Shown: positions 1-12,290, numbered from the stretch's first letter. The stretch is DNA of 64,000 bases from Capsicum annuum (GCF_002878395.1 NC_061115.1:56395312-56459311); one strand, 5' to 3'. The notes: a model not told the origin generated them from the letters alone. A program made the numbers and translations.

Positions 1-527
1 AATTCCATATGCATCATACCAGGCCCAAGCCTATATTACAAGACTAGAAAAGTCCTATAGAGATCCTAACTTGTTTGTCTGAAAGCTGAGGTAAAGAAAA
101 TATGGGCAAGTCTATGGTATTTGACATAAATTGATTGGAACTTATTTTGTGAGTATGAGTGTCTCATGATTGTCCCTGCATCGACCTGCTTGATTTCATA
201 TATGAGTGAGTGGGACTTTTTTATTGTGAAGGAACGTGGGTTGTATTGCTAGCTGCTTATTTGTTTGGGTAGTGTAACTTGTATATATATATGGTTGTTT
301 ATTGTTAATGTAATGCCATAGCTTCATTCCTTTGTGTCAGATTATTGTGCATCATTAATACACACAGCTGGGTTTTAAAGTATTAAACTTGGAGAGGGTA
401 AATATTTTAAGCTAAAAGCGATAATTGACTGCCATAGGTATCTTAGGTTTCTCTTGGTTAAGCATCGTCGTATTATTTTGTTATGTTTTGTTGCCTGAGG
501 ACATGCAATATTCTAAGTTGAAGATGT
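1..527 (+). mobile_element. 3' internal end of an upstream Athila-related copy
   Basis: This stretch aligns by eye with 4237-4755, the segment just upstream of the second LTR. Both begin with a 'catcatacc ag..cccaagcct' stretch and end in a purine-rich tract before an LTR start (TGATRTG). It is therefore the 3' untranslated end and polypurine tract of an element whose remainder lies left of the window. The small open frame at 425-610 has no recognisable product and is not called as a gene. Confidence 0.7.
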
Positions 528-2223
528 TGATATGCTATGAATATATAGCACTTACGATACTTAAAACTATAAGAATAAGCATGCACTTAAGTCTATTTTG
601 TTGGATTTGAGGAGTTTTTGGAGTGTTTTGCAGAAAAGTAGGTTTGGATGCCAAATTCGAGAAAAAGATGAAATGTGGTGTTTTTGGCTACTTTTTGGTG
701 CAATTATGAATGTTTGGGATAATTTACAGCTTGTTTTTGGTCAAAGCATGTTCGATAATTGAAGAAGAGCAAAAAATATGACTCCTGACACTTACTAAGT
801 CAACATGTGGACCGCAAATAGGACCTATGGACCGTATTTAGGCTAAGCAAGTGCAGAAGTCCAAAATCTCAAGAGATGAACTTGCAGGATGTTTTCACCG
901 GCTACCTGTACTCTATACCGGTGCCTAGGGCCAGGACCACAAGTACTACCTGCGCCCAAGGTCAGAGCGCAGGTAAAGACCAGAAGTGTATCCCGACAAC
1001 TGAAAGTGCTTCAGTAATTTGGCCATAAATTTTCATCTCGATATTGGATTAAGGAAAAATTGGTATCATTGGAAAGTTAATTCAATTATATATATATTGG
1101 AGTGGACTTACCAAACCACATTTCTTCTATTTCATTTGGGATTTGATTTTAGGGTTTCCATGTATCCTAATTACACTCCTATGAGGCTTTTAAGTCCTAT
1201 TATGTATGGGTAATTAAGTTTTCCTATTTTATTCAGGATTTGAACTCTAGAGTTTCTTGTAATCTATTATTACCCTTTGGATTTACTTATTTTGATCTAT
1301 TTATTGACATTATTCAGACATATATGTTCACATATTGATTGGTTGAGAAGGAGGCCCATTTGGGACCAAGTTCTCAAACATATTGTTGTTCTTGGTTTGT
1401 TATTGAATTTAACACTTTGATAATTATTCTTTCATTATTGTGAGATTGATTTTGTAATTTTTTCTGTGGATTCCATGATTGATCTCATAACTATGAGCGA
1501 CTAATTCCCTTGACTAGGTTGTGGGAACCCTGGAGGATTAATGAAGTAGAGAAAGTGTCAAGTCATTCTAGATAGAGATTTTTGCTTATATTGGGTTTTC
1601 TTTGTTCTTATTAATTTACTAGATGGTGGCCAACATTAAGATCCCTCCTAGATTATTGCTACATACTCCGAAAGAGGATAGGTGACTAGGAAAATAAGAT
1701 AACAACAGTGATTTGAGAGTTAATTTTCGATCCATTTCAGAAAATGGAATATAGTGAATGACCGTTAGCATTTATATAATAACTAGAGACTAAAAAGGTA
1801 ATATTTAACTGGGATTAAGATAAGGGTTAGTAAAGCGACAACCTGAGACTTAAAATATAAAGGATGAAATCTATCAGCACAACAAAAGACTGTTGATAGT
1901 ATATAACTTATCGATTATGCATGCAAGACATTGGAATAGTTTGACAGTGCACGATAAGTCTACTGAGTTGAGAAGCCATGGGGAACACAAACCTAGTGTT
2001 TGGCTTAGATTGTTTACAACCAAAAGCAACCAAGCCTCGTTACTTTTAGTTAGTTACTACAAATCCCCCCTTTTTACTTTTCTGTGCTTCCTTGTGATTT
2101 CAAAAAATTTGAGACAAACTTTTTTCCTAATCCCTTGGGATTTGACCCCAACCCTCATTAGGTTACTATATTTGACAGTGACGGCTTCACCCTTTAATTG
2201 GAGGTATATTTTGAGCATTGTCA
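528..2223 (+). repeat. LTR 1 of Athila-related element (shared by two internal regions)
   Basis: The LTR starts TGATATGCTATG and ends ...GCATTGTCA. It is homologous to 4756-5819 plus 8109-8420, and more distantly to the LTRs at 15466, 24326 and 30143. It contains the GC-rich word cluster around 890-990 found in all these LTRs, and a decayed TATA region near 1262. A primer-binding site follows directly, so it works as a 5' LTR. A polypurine tract precedes it, so it is also the 3' LTR of an upstream copy. Confidence 0.75.
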
Positions 2224-2228
2224 AATTT

Positions 2229-2246
2229 TGGCTTCGTTGTCAGAGA
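2229..2246 (+). promoter_or_regulatory. Degenerate primer-binding site (tRNA-Asp type)
   Basis: TGGCTTCGTTGTCAGAGA lies 5 bases after the LTR end. It is a decayed form of the sites at 11346 and 16886. Athila elements are known to be primed by the 3' end of tRNA-Asp, whose complement has the form TGGCGCCGTTGCCGGGGA. Confidence 0.65.
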
Positions 2247-2363
2247 ATATGGTGGTGTCTCAAAATTTTTTATTGAAGTTGCTGGAATTATCGAGTTTTA
2301 TTTTCTATTTTTTTTTGTTTTGTGACCTACTCTGCTTGAGAAGACAACCTGGCCAGAGAAAGT

Positions 2364-3058
2364 GTTGAGTGATGATGATTCCTTATTTAGTGATCCTTTT
2401 CCTTTTGATAGGGTGCATTATTGCAGGAATGTGGAAAATATAGTGTGTGCACAATAGCCTATTGGAAAAAATAACACTCCTTGTCCACAACAATCATAAG
2501 CTTATTCAAAAGGTCGATTGGTTTGGTTATGGTATTTAGTACCTACAAATGAAGTTGAATGCAAATGCTGCTGCATGGAATGCCCAAAATATTAGTTATG
2601 GTTGATAAGAGACTAAAAGAATTCTTAAAATCAAACTTGAAGAGCTAAAATTGGAGGAGTCTGAAATTACTCATGCTCTTATGAGCAGTGTCACACATAA
2701 GAAAAGGATACTAGAATTATGTGGGGATGTAAAAAAGGATGCAATTCCTGAGTTGGGGCATATTGTACCTCATTCAAAGCATTTTTCCATACTGTGTTTG
2801 GATACTCATGTCTTGATCGATCCATCCAAGACTGAAGAAGAGTGCAAGAAAGAGGAAACATATGTCTATATTCTTGAATTTCATATGCCAGAATCAAAGA
2901 ATTACATTGCTCACATAAGGTCCAAGAAGTACAATATTCCACATCTTTTTCTTGGGTTCTTTATTTTTCTACCTCCGCCCCGTGAGCATTATAGAAAATC
3001 AGAAAAACAATTAGGGGTTTTGTTTACAAGTTCAAAGTGGAAAGAGAAAATTAGATGA
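2364..3058 (+). pseudogene. Non-autonomous Athila ORF of unknown function
   Basis: The clearest part is the open frame 2651-3058 (135 codons). The frame extends upstream with stops, through segments rich in Lys, Glu and Leu that resemble a coiled coil (RILKIKLEELKLEESEI). The core PHSKHFSILCLD has a counterpart in the 11481-12202 ORF (PHSNHFFTLCLD), so this is a conserved retroelement protein rather than a random frame. The zinc-knuckle region of the other copy is not recognisable here. It sits between the primer-binding site and the conserved 3' hairpin. No known catalytic domain is visible. Function unknown; a gag-like nucleic-acid-binding role is inferred only from the paralogue. Confidence 0.55.
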
Positions 3059-3140
3059 AAAAGTTTGTCTACCTTGATAAAGTTTGGGTAATCAAGTTAC
3101 CCATGGGCTTGTTGGGAAAGTCCGAGTACCTAACCAAGTC

Positions 3141-3190
3141 CCATCATGCTACGATGTGTAATCAGGAACTTCTTGAGATAAAACCCAAGA
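3141..3190 (+). other. Conserved stem-loop after the internal ORF (copy 1)
   Basis: The block 'catgctacgatgtgtaatca' continues into CTTG-agataaaacc-CAAG. The same order (imperfect 'gccaygaygttaaatcaag' followed by a hairpin) occurs at 12242, 19532 and 19617. The stem bases differ between copies while pairing is kept. Confidence 0.5.
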
Positions 3191-4755
3191 TATTTGGTTG
3201 TTTATATTCATGTTACATGATTGACAACAGATCTCTGCACATATGGTGCCACAAGTATGTTACTAATTCTCTTATTTTGTAGTGGTTTGATGCATTGGGG
3301 ACAATGCATGATTTTAAGTTGGGGGTAGGGCTGCTTATGGGTCTTGATGTCCTTTTGGGGTTTTTGTTATAGTTCTTCTTTTCCCTGGAGTATTGTTCCT
3401 AGTAGAGTCGACATGTTTAGGTGTATTGTGTTTTATTTTTATATTTTATGGTTAACTAGGAGAAAAATAAGTATCTAGGGAAGTTGACTTATTTTTGTTG
3501 ATTTTTGAGATAAATAATAATACCTCTCCAATTACATATTTTTAATTGTGTGCATATATATATGTATGTGACTATTGTGAATCTTGTTATGGCATTTGAA
3601 CTAGGAATATGATAATCATCGCTAACAATTGCATAAACCGGATAGGTAGTAGCTTGTGATGTAACTCTATTCCATATGTTTGCAAAACTACTTAGTTCCC
3701 ATTGTATGTTGAATTCAGAACTTGACTGGTTAGTCTTGCCTAGGTTGAAGCTTATTCAGTTTGGACAGGATCATAGGTCATTTTGATTTTAGTCCACTTT
3801 TAGCTAAATGACCTTCCATGTGTGAATTATATCCCTTGATCCCAATTTTGAGCCTGAATGCCTATTTTTCTTGTTACACCTTTCACCATCCCATTTGTGT
3901 TACAATGAACCTATTTTGGCCGTGGTCCTTCCTTGGACATTGTGCACCTTAACTGAGGCAAATCGCTTAAGTTGAGGGTGGCTATCATAGGGGTACGTAT
4001 TGTAAAGTGGGTGTAAAAAAGGGTAAAATAAGAGAAAAAAAGTAGGTTTGGGTGTGAAAGCAAAAAAAAGACAAACAAAAGAAAATTGTGAAAAAAAAAA
4101 TAAAGAAACCACACCCAACCTTAATGTGCATAAAGAATAGAAATGGAGAAATAAGGTTGGTATAAAAGGAAATTAGTTAAAAAATGAGACCCCAAAGTTA
4201 GTGCAGTGCCAAGGAGGCTTAGTCACTTTAAAAGTCCATATGTATCATACCAGCCCCAAGCCTACATTACAAGCCGAGAAAAGTCTTATAGAGATCCTAA
4301 CTTGACTCTCTGAAAGCTAAGGTAAAGAAAATAAAGGAAAGCCTATGGTATTTGACATGCATTAATTAGAACTTTTGTGAGTGTGAGTGTCTTATGACCG
4401 TCCCTGCACCGACATACTTGATTTCATATATGAGTGAGTGGGACTTCTTTACTATGAGGGCACATGGGTTGTATTGCTAGCTGCTTACTTGTTTGGGTAG
4501 CGTAACTTGTATATATGGATGGTTGTTTGTTGCTAATGTAATGCCATATCTTCATTACTTTGTGTCACATTGTCGTGCTTTATTAATACACACTGTTGGG
4601 TTTTATAGTATTAAACTTTGAGAGGGTAAGGATTTTGAGCTAAAATTGAAGATTTACTGCCATAGGTATCTTTGGTTTCACTTGGTTACGAATCGTCGTA
4701 TTGTTTTGTTATGTTTTGTTTCCTGAGGACACGCAACATTTTAAGTTGAGGGTTT
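3191..4755 (+). mobile_element. 3' untranslated internal region with polypurine tracts
   Basis: This part is homologous to 12370-13791 and 23090-24325. Shared landmarks are 'attggggacaatgcatgatt' followed by 'aagttgggggt' (3296-3326), a second purine tract 'aagttgagggtggctatc' near 3970, and the final 'aagttgaggg' just before the LTR at 4756. It is A-rich around 4010-4200. Small frames on either strand here look like chance. Confidence 0.65.
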
Positions 4756-7700
4756 TGATGTGTTATGAATATATAGCACTTACAATGCTTAAAACTATGA
4801 CGATATGCATGTACTTAAGTCTATTTTGTTGGATTTGAGGGAGTGTTTTGGATGCTAAATAGAGAAAAAGATGAAAATGATGTTTTTGGCTACTTTTTGG
4901 TGCATTTATGGATATTCGGGATAATTTCCAACTTGTTCTTGATCAAAGAATGTTTGAGAATTGAAGAAAATCTAAAAAGGTGACTCCCAGCACTTACTAA
5001 GTCAACATATGGACCGCAAATAGGACCTATAGACCACACGTAGGCAAAGCAAGTGCCAGAAGTCAAAAATACCAAAAGCTAAACTTGCAGGATATTTTCC
5101 ACCGCTACCATTTCCCTAGACCTTCGCCCAGTATCAGGACTACAGGTACTACCTTCGCTCAAGGTCAGAGCGTAGGTACAGACCGTCAGTTCATCCCGAC
5201 AACTGACAATGCTTTTGGCCATAACTTTTCACCCCTCTATTGGACTAAGGCAAAATTGGTATTGTTAGAAAGCTAATACAGTAATCTATCAATTGGATTG
5301 TACGTCCCAAACCACTTTTCTCCTATTTTATTTAGGATTTGGTTCTAGGGTTTCCATGAATGCCAATTACACTTTTAAGAGGCTTTTAAGTCCTATTATG
5401 TATGGATAATTAAGTTTTCCTATTTTATTTAGGATTTGAACTCTAGGGTTTCTTGTAATCTATAAATACCCTTTGGATTTGTTTATTTTATTCTATTCAT
5501 TAACATTATTCAGACATATACATTCACATATTGATTGATCCAGAAGGAGGCCCCTTGGGTGCCAAGTTCTCAAACATCTTCTTGTTCTTTGTTTGTTGTT
5601 CAATGTAAGACTTTGGGATTTATTATTTCATTATTGTGAGTTTGATTTTTTAATTTTGTTTGTGGATTCCATGATTGATCTTATAACTATGAGCAGCTAA
5701 TTCCCGTAGCTAGGGTTGTTGGAACCCTGGCAGATTAACAAAGTAGAAGAAGTTCCAAGTCATTCTAGGTAAATATTGTTGCATGTATTGGGTTTTCTTT
5801 AATCCTATTAATTTCCTAATGTAATACCCTAAACTTTCCTTAAGTCTAAATTATATCTCTATAAGATTAAGAAATAACTTCCAAAGTGAGTAGTGCTTAA
5901 ATCAATTAGAGTTTTCCTCATTTTGACTTTTTATCGTGTGGGAAATTAAATTAGCATTCCAACAATACCGATTTCGTCCAAACCCAGTATCGAAGTGAGA
6001 AGTTATGGCCATTTTATTGAGAGCTGTCAGAACCGCCCAGGTGCAATGTGCAGGTTGACGAACCTTCGAGCTTGCGACAAACCGCCGCTCGAGCCATCGT
6101 AACCAAGGAAGTAAGCATATCCACTGGCCAAGTGCGATGGTCAGGCCGAAGGACCGTCCAGCTTGCGATGGACCGTTACTCAAGCCATCGCTACTAAGGT
6201 TGTGAGCCCTTATTCTGGTCCAAGTGCAAAGGTCGGACCGACGGACCATCAATCCAACAATGGACCATCGCACAAGCCATCGCAGATCACGTTTAGCATT
6301 TCAAAGCCATTTTTAAAAGGGCTTTTTTGGTCTTTTTCCACACTGTTTAACACCTGGATATATCAAAATGAAACATAGAACTTCAGAATCATCGAAAGCA
6401 TAAGAACTAGGGTTTTCTCTCAAGATTAACCCTCAAGAGAAAATCCAAATCTTACTCTAAGAACCTTAATATTCCACCATAATTTCTACAAACTGAGTTA
6501 AGATTCAAAGTTTCCAAGTCAAAAACTTCAATAACCCTTACTCAAGAGTATGAAAAAGAGTCTCAAGCAAGCTTGTTCATCTACAAGTCATAATCTAAGG
6601 TATGTGGGGTTTGAACAAGGACACTCCTTTCGTCCTTATGCCCAAAAGTTGTTTTAATTACAAAGATATATGGTTTTACATGTTTTCTTATGAAACTAAA
6701 GTGTGGGTTTATTCCCTATGTTATTATTTATTGAGATTATGATGGTTTCAATGTTTTAGAAATTGAAGTACATGAGTATGTTGAGATTATAATGCATATT
6801 ACTGAATATTTCCATATTTCTATATGATTTATGATCTTTATGATATTGAGTATGAATTTTGATGCGTCTTAACGTGAGATTGATATATGGGTTATTAAGC
6901 CCTATTTGAGATTGTAATTTTAAGAAATTTTGTGCTATAAGCACCCATGATTTGAGTATTTTGAGATTATTGAGAAAGTTTTGACCTTAACGGTCATAGT
7001 AGCTTTGAAATCCACTTTTCTAAATGAGATTACAGATTTTATAGTTTGGTTCCTTATGAACCACAAAATTATTTTAAAGTGGATTTCCATGTGATGAGCG
7101 TAGCTAACTAAAGGGAGTAGTATTTAGCATCGATTTGGGTAAGTTACTACGGTTTCATACCCCAAAACTACGTGCCACCATAGGATTGAGATTTATAGGC
7201 TTGAGGCCGAGATAGTGATCACTGAGTTGAGGTTATACTCCCTGTCAAGAGTATGACGCCTCTTCCCAACGTGAGGTTTCTTCCTTAGGAGGACAATACA
7301 TTGAACTCTATGTAGCTCACATGGTGTATGTTGGTTAAGAGAACCTCCCTAATAGCAAGATTTTTCAGAGTAGTTTCTTAAAGTAAAATTTTCCCAAGAA
7401 GAAAGTAGTGTTCCCTATTAGTAAGAGTAAGTCAGTTTCTAAAGTAAAGTATGTTCCTTGAGATGAGATTTATACTATGTGTTTCCATTAATCATAATTT
7501 ATGAGATATACATTTTGAGATTATTCGAGCTATGTGAGTCAGTTATATTAGCATTCATGTTTTCTGTAAAGATTGATGATATTATTATTTTATGTATCGT
7601 ATATACCCCCATATACCCAGTACATCCTTAAAGTATTGATCCACATATACGTCTGTGTGCTACATTTCTCATAATATAGGTTCAGGTGCTCAATCTCAGC

Positions 7701-8420
7701 AGTGTCGGTGATCTTTGAGTACCTTGATCTACACTTCCATAGTTGGTGATTCCTCATGGTCCGAGGACCTATTTTCCCTGATTTCAGTCTTCATAGTAGT
7801 TGGGTTATTTATTTTTAGTTGAGTATGAGTCTGTTGGGGATCTATCCCAATGGCTCTCTAGTTCTTGAGTAGTAGAGGCTTTGTCAGACTAGACTATCAG
7901 TGGTGTTTTAGACTTTTCAGCATGTTGCTATTCAGACAGTATTCTTTTGTTATTTCAGTTGAGATATTTTATGACAGTGCCATTCTTTTACTTTACACAT
8001 CTTAAAAGTAAGTATTAGAAGTAGTAACAGGCTCAAAGGGTTAGCTTAGGACTACTTGTAGCCTTAAGCACCGTATGACATCTCGAAATGAGATTTTGGG
8101 GCGTTACACCTAACATGTGCCCAACGTTATTATCCCACCAAGATTATTGCTACTTACTCCGAAAGAGGAGTGGTGACAAGAAAAAAACCACAACAGTAAT
8201 TTGAGAGTTAATTGTTGATTCATTGCGCATAATGAAATATAGTAGATGACCGTTAGCTTTCATCTAATAACTTAAGACTCAAAAAGTAATAGTTAACTGG
8301 GATCAAGATAAGGGTTAGTAAGGCGACATCCTAAGACTCAAAAGTTAAATGGTGAAATCTGTCAGCTCATCTAAAAGACTGTTGATGGTACATCACTTAT
8401 CTATTCTACATGCAAGAATA
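4756..8420 (+). repeat. LTR 2 of element 1, interrupted and 3' truncated
   Basis: It starts TGATGTGTTATG and matches LTR 1. An intact TATA box (ctataaatacc) lies at 5460-5470. A solo LTR interrupts it at 5820-8108. Homology resumes at 8109 and stops near 8415-8425, where a minus-strand gypsy LTR abuts, so the last roughly 300 bases are missing. Confidence 0.7.
5820..8108 (+). mobile_element. Del/Tekay-like Ty3-gypsy solo LTR, TSD CCTAA
   Basis: The repeat runs TGTAATACCC...GGGGCGTTACA, with the complementary ends typical of Del/Tekay chromovirus LTRs. Both sides carry the 5-bp duplication CCTAA (5815-5819 and 8109-8113). LTR 1 shows the uninterrupted equivalent site near 1619. Around 6030-6290 there is a cluster of words built on 'ggaccgt', 'cgatgg' and 'ccatcg'. 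No gag or pol sequence lies inside, so this is a solo LTR left by recombination. A relative lies in reverse orientation at 38505-40753. Confidence 0.8.
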
Positions 8421-8425
8421 TTCTT

Positions 8426-9777
8426 ACCATACATATTCTTATAATATCCCCTGAAACAAATTTGGCTTCATTACACTCTTAAAATAATGTACAAAGTGGA
8501 ATAGGCAGTAAAAACATATAACATTTAATTTGGTGGCTCACCACTACACCCCTTGTTCTATATTTCAATATAAACTACTCATGTCATTCCCAATATCAGC
8601 CCGACAGTCCCCAACATATACACATAAAATAGTCCATAAAATAACCCCAAATTTCCTTTATCGTAGCAACCAAAAATTGAACTCATCATTCCTTGAGTTC
8701 TTGATAATAACACATCCATAATTCTTTACCCAAACTCATACATAAGGAGGATAAAATTGGGCAGTCACCTTACCTCAATTTTCTATAACTTATCCTTTTA
8801 ACTTGAACTCTTTAAAAATTTAAACTTTCTTTCACACTTAAAACCAAAGAAGAAAAGAGAAGTCTCTTAATAACAAAGAATAGTGAGCAGTTATCTTGTT
8901 TTATATTCTGCCTTGTATTCATAATTAAGCATGAACAACATGTTATTATAATCTTCTAGGGAGAATTAAGCTAAACCATAAGTGTTTTCACTTACCTTGG
9001 CTTGCAAAGATAAGGGTTTTTAAAGAATCCTAGAAGAAGAATTAGGTTGCTCCTTGTTCTTCTAGAGAAAAGTAGAGAGAACTTATGGAATATGATCCTT
9101 TTTTGTGACTTTGGATTGAAGGACATGACCAAAAACTTGGCCTTATAACGTCCCTATTTTGGTTATATGTTTAGTTGCATTTTGGACCTCAAATTTATTA
9201 AATTGGTCTAAGTAGGAAATGTACCCACTTAAGGAGTTCAAGCTACTCAAAAGGTCAAAGTAGATGATACACCTACTTATTGATTCTTTGTTGGGATTAA
9301 TTAAATTAAGCTCTAGTAGATTTAAGTGTTGGGCCCTTTCTTCATTTTTTTTTCTCTGTTACAAAATTTGGGCCCGAATGAGTACATTATAAAAGGCCCA
9401 TATTAGATCCATAGCCTTGGGTCCATTAACTTGGTCTATATAGCTCAAGTAGGTGACTTACCTTCTAGCTTAATTAAGTCAGGCAAGCACCTCAATATTT
9501 TATCCCAATTTCATTTCTTAATCCCTTTAATCTAACTTACAACTTGTGTACGCTTGGTCACTTTAAACTTTCGATTCAAACACAATCTTAGGATCTCAAG
9601 TTAAGAAGTTGTATCGACATTAACTTTGTCATGTAACATTAATCATATGGGCAGTATCTAGAAACCCATTTACACCATCAATACCTGTAAAACAAATCTA
9701 GTTCATTACCTATATCACAATTCTATATCAAGGTTTATATAAGTATAACAAATACACACAAAATGTAGGCTGTTACA
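8426..9777 (-). repeat. Minus-strand gypsy-type LTR (copy A)
   Basis: Read on the minus strand it begins TGTAACAGCCTACATTTTG at 9777. It matches 28674-30020 closely over its whole length. The left end is cut where element 1 begins (about 8420-8426). The plus-strand frame at 8530-8721 is probably chance. The flank TTTATGGTATATTC to its right is also present after copy B. Confidence 0.6.
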
Positions 9778-9787
9778 TTTATGGTAT

Positions 9788-11341
9788 TGATGTGTGAGCA
9801 GATGCTAAAATATTTGAGGATTTTAACTAAGAATAATTACAAAGTCTTAAGCAACTTTTTTTGTTTTTTATTGTTTTATCTTTGATTTTGCAGTGGAAGT
9901 CAAGATGCAAGAGAACCAAAAATGATGGACGTAAAAGAGTTGAAATCTAAATCAAATAGAAGAGAAGTGTGGCAGACGACATTCCTGATAAGTCATCAGC
10001 ACTCTGATAAGTTATTAGGTTTATCATCAACCTTAAACAGTGAATGGGATTAAGCTGGAAGAAGTGTTGACAACATGTGATAAGCTTTTAGAGTTGTGAT
10101 AAGCTGTCAAGATCGTCGTTAGCCTACGGCAGAACATAAAAGCTGAAGTAAATCATCGATAAGATTTGTGATAAGTTATCAAGGATTTAATAAGCCGTCA
10201 CACTTCATCATCAGCCTAAGGAAGCGAATGTCAAAAACAAAGAGGAGCTGATGACATCTGTGATATATCGTCATACTCCTATAAGGCATCACAAAATGTC
10301 GTCACCTGTCTGAGAAATTACTAAACTCTATGATTTTTTTCCATAATTAGGATGAATTATCTAAAGCATATGTTAGGGTTTTCTAATTATAAAAGGAGGA
10401 TGAACATATCGGAAGGAGATATATATCGGCTGGTACTCGACATTATGGACTTGAACTTCATGTGTTTGCTCTCTAGTTTTAGATACAAGTTTATAATTAA
10501 CTTTGAAGAGATTATCATCAATATTTTGGGATTTCTAATTTGATCTAATGTGAGAAACACTCATTGCTATTCATTTTACTGTAAGTTCATCTTTCAAATT
10601 ATGAATTCAACTTGTTGTATCGATTATTACATTATGAGTGACTAAATCCCTTTATCTCGAATTATGGGATCTTTGGGTTAGGTCTTGGTAAGTTGTTAAG
10701 TGTTCAAGATTCTAAAAGTAATAGAAATCCTTGATAATTTCGAGGTTTTAATTATTGTCTATTGGTTGCAAATGATAGATAGCACCTGCTTTGATTTGCT
10801 TAAGATAAGAAATCAACTATAGTAGGAAGTAAATTATTGATAGGGACTTGGAAGCTACTAACCTTCTATTTAATAATTGACGTTGTAACAAGGTTAATTA
10901 ACCTGAGGTGAAGTCTGGTTAGTGAATATAAATTCCTTAAGTCCGAAAGGATTAGGTAATTAAATGCTTAAGTAGGTCGAGAGACATTTAGGCATAACTT
11001 TGATAAATACAATCTGTTGTTCCTACATATCATGAGAATCTTGAATCACTATTAGCATCTGTCAAGTATCAAAAACCATAGTGAACATAATTCTGGTTTT
11101 CCATAAACTCTTGATTACAGACACTGAAACTAAAGAGACCAACAATTATTTGCTAATCTCTAAAACCCTTATTTTATCTTTTCGTGTCAGTTGTTTGAAT
11201 TCAACTTGTAGCTATAGTTTTAAATTAGTTTAATCTCCACTCACATTATTCCCTGTGGATTTGACCCCAACTCCAAAAGTTGGGTAAATATATATTGACG
11301 ACCACCTTGCACTAAATTAACGTGTAAGTTGAGCGTTATAA
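9788..11341 (+). repeat. 5' LTR of the 5.56 kb element
   Basis: It pairs with 13792-15348 with good identity by eye and few indels. Its first 60 bases (TGATGTGTGAGCAGATGC...) differ from the Athila LTR at 15466, while the last part ('gaccccaactcc', 'ttgacgaccacc') is related. The last bases (TATAA) are a mutated TATCA. A U3 word cluster based on 'gataagtcatca' spans 9980-10310. Confidence 0.8.
10386..10396 (+). promoter_or_regulatory. LTR TATA box
   Basis: ATTATAAAAGG follows the GATAAG/CATCA word cluster and is preserved in the other LTR at 14392-14402. It is the best candidate for the Pol II TATA element of this family. Confidence 0.5.
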
Positions 11342-11345
11342 AAAA

Positions 11346-11363
11346 TGGCGTCGTTGCTGGGGA
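11346..11363 (+). promoter_or_regulatory. Primer-binding site, tRNA-Asp type
   Basis: TGGCGTCGTTGCTGGGGA lies 4 bases after the 5' LTR. It is two mismatches from the TGGCGCCGTTGCCGGGGA form known for Athila elements. Confidence 0.8.
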
Positions 11364-11480
11364 ACAATTTGGCGTATTGAGTTGGTTTGGAATTTTATTT
11401 TACTTGCTTGAATTCAAAATTCTAAATATTTGTTTAGTTTATTTTTTATTTTCTTTTATTTTTATCACACCTTTCTTGAG

Positions 11481-12202
11481 ATGTCATCCTGGATAGATAG
11501 TTTTTTGAGTGATTATGATTCTTGTGATGATTATTGTTATTATTATGGGGGACCTTATTTTGAGGCTTGCTGTCCAGATTTACCTGGAAGTGCATAGACT
11601 GGACCTTCACAATATGATGCAGATACTGTCCTACTTACTGTAACTTGGTGTTTGGCTTGTGGTCAAAGTGATCATACTGAAAATATATGTCCTGTCACGA
11701 TTCAAGCAAACAAATTGATGAAACGAATTTTGGAGAATCAAGAACAGCTGTGGGAAGAGCTAAAGGAGTTAAAACTCTCACCATGTTTACAGTAGCTAAA
11801 CAAAGAAGAATATGAGGAGGACATTAGCCAATTTGAGGTGAAAACTTAAGAATTGCAATCACTCAATTGTCATCTTAATCTTTAGACTAACATTGAGAAG
11901 GTGAATAAAAATAATTGTGTAGTAGATAGTGTAAATTTTAAATTAGAATTAGTTGGGCCTCACTCGAATCATTTTTTCACATTATGTTTAGATGATACTT
12001 GTCTGTAGAATCATCTAAAATAGTGGAAGAGTGTAAAGATGAGGAACAAGAATCCTATATTCATTATTTTACACTTAATAAGCAACATATACCTCACTTT
12101 AAGGTCAAGTGGTTTACCACGCTCAATCCATTACTCGACTTCTTAATTTTTGTATCACCCCTTATGATCGAGGCAAGAAGATGGACTCTAAGTTGGGGGT
12201 GA
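11481..12202 (+). pseudogene. Zinc-knuckle ORF of the non-autonomous element
   Basis: From ATG 11481 one frame runs to about 12010 with a few stops, then shifts into the frame open at 11999-12202. In order it shows an acidic, Tyr/Cys-rich start (MSSWIDSFLSDYDSCDDYCY), a CX2CX4HX4C zinc knuckle (CLACGQSDHTENIC, about 11653-11694), a Lys/Glu/Leu helix likely to be a coiled coil (KLMKRILENQEQLWEELKEL), then PHSNHFFTLCLD and an acidic stretch. The same tail occurs at 2651-3058. Zinc knuckles of this spacing bind nucleic acid in retroelement Gag proteins. The protein does not resemble the Athila gag at 16974. I infer a minimal packaging protein. Several stops (TAG, TAA) show this copy is dead. Confidence 0.6.
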
Positions 12203-12241
12203 AATTCATATCCTCAAGGTAGAGGAAAAAGCTGAGTTGAA

Positions 12242-12290
12242 TCATGCCACGACATTAAATTAGGCACTTCTTGTGAGGAAACCCAAGGTA
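12242..12290 (+). other. Conserved stem-loop after the internal ORF (copy 2)
   Basis: 'tgccacgacattaaattagg' leads into CTTG-tgaggaaacc-CAAG. It matches the blocks at 3141, 19532 and 19617 in order and spacing. Confidence 0.5.

Noticed and set aside
1893..2276. 127-codon plus-strand open frame
   Set aside because: It lies across the end of LTR 1 and the primer-binding site, has no recognisable motif, and is broken in the related LTRs.
2651..3058. Host gene of unknown function
   Set aside because: The frame lies between a retroelement primer site and polypurine tract, and has a counterpart in the 11481-12202 element.
9978..10310. GATAAG words as a second 21-bp minisatellite
   Set aside because: Spacing between words is irregular (about 19 to 40 bases), so there is no shared period with the 53-63 kb arrays.
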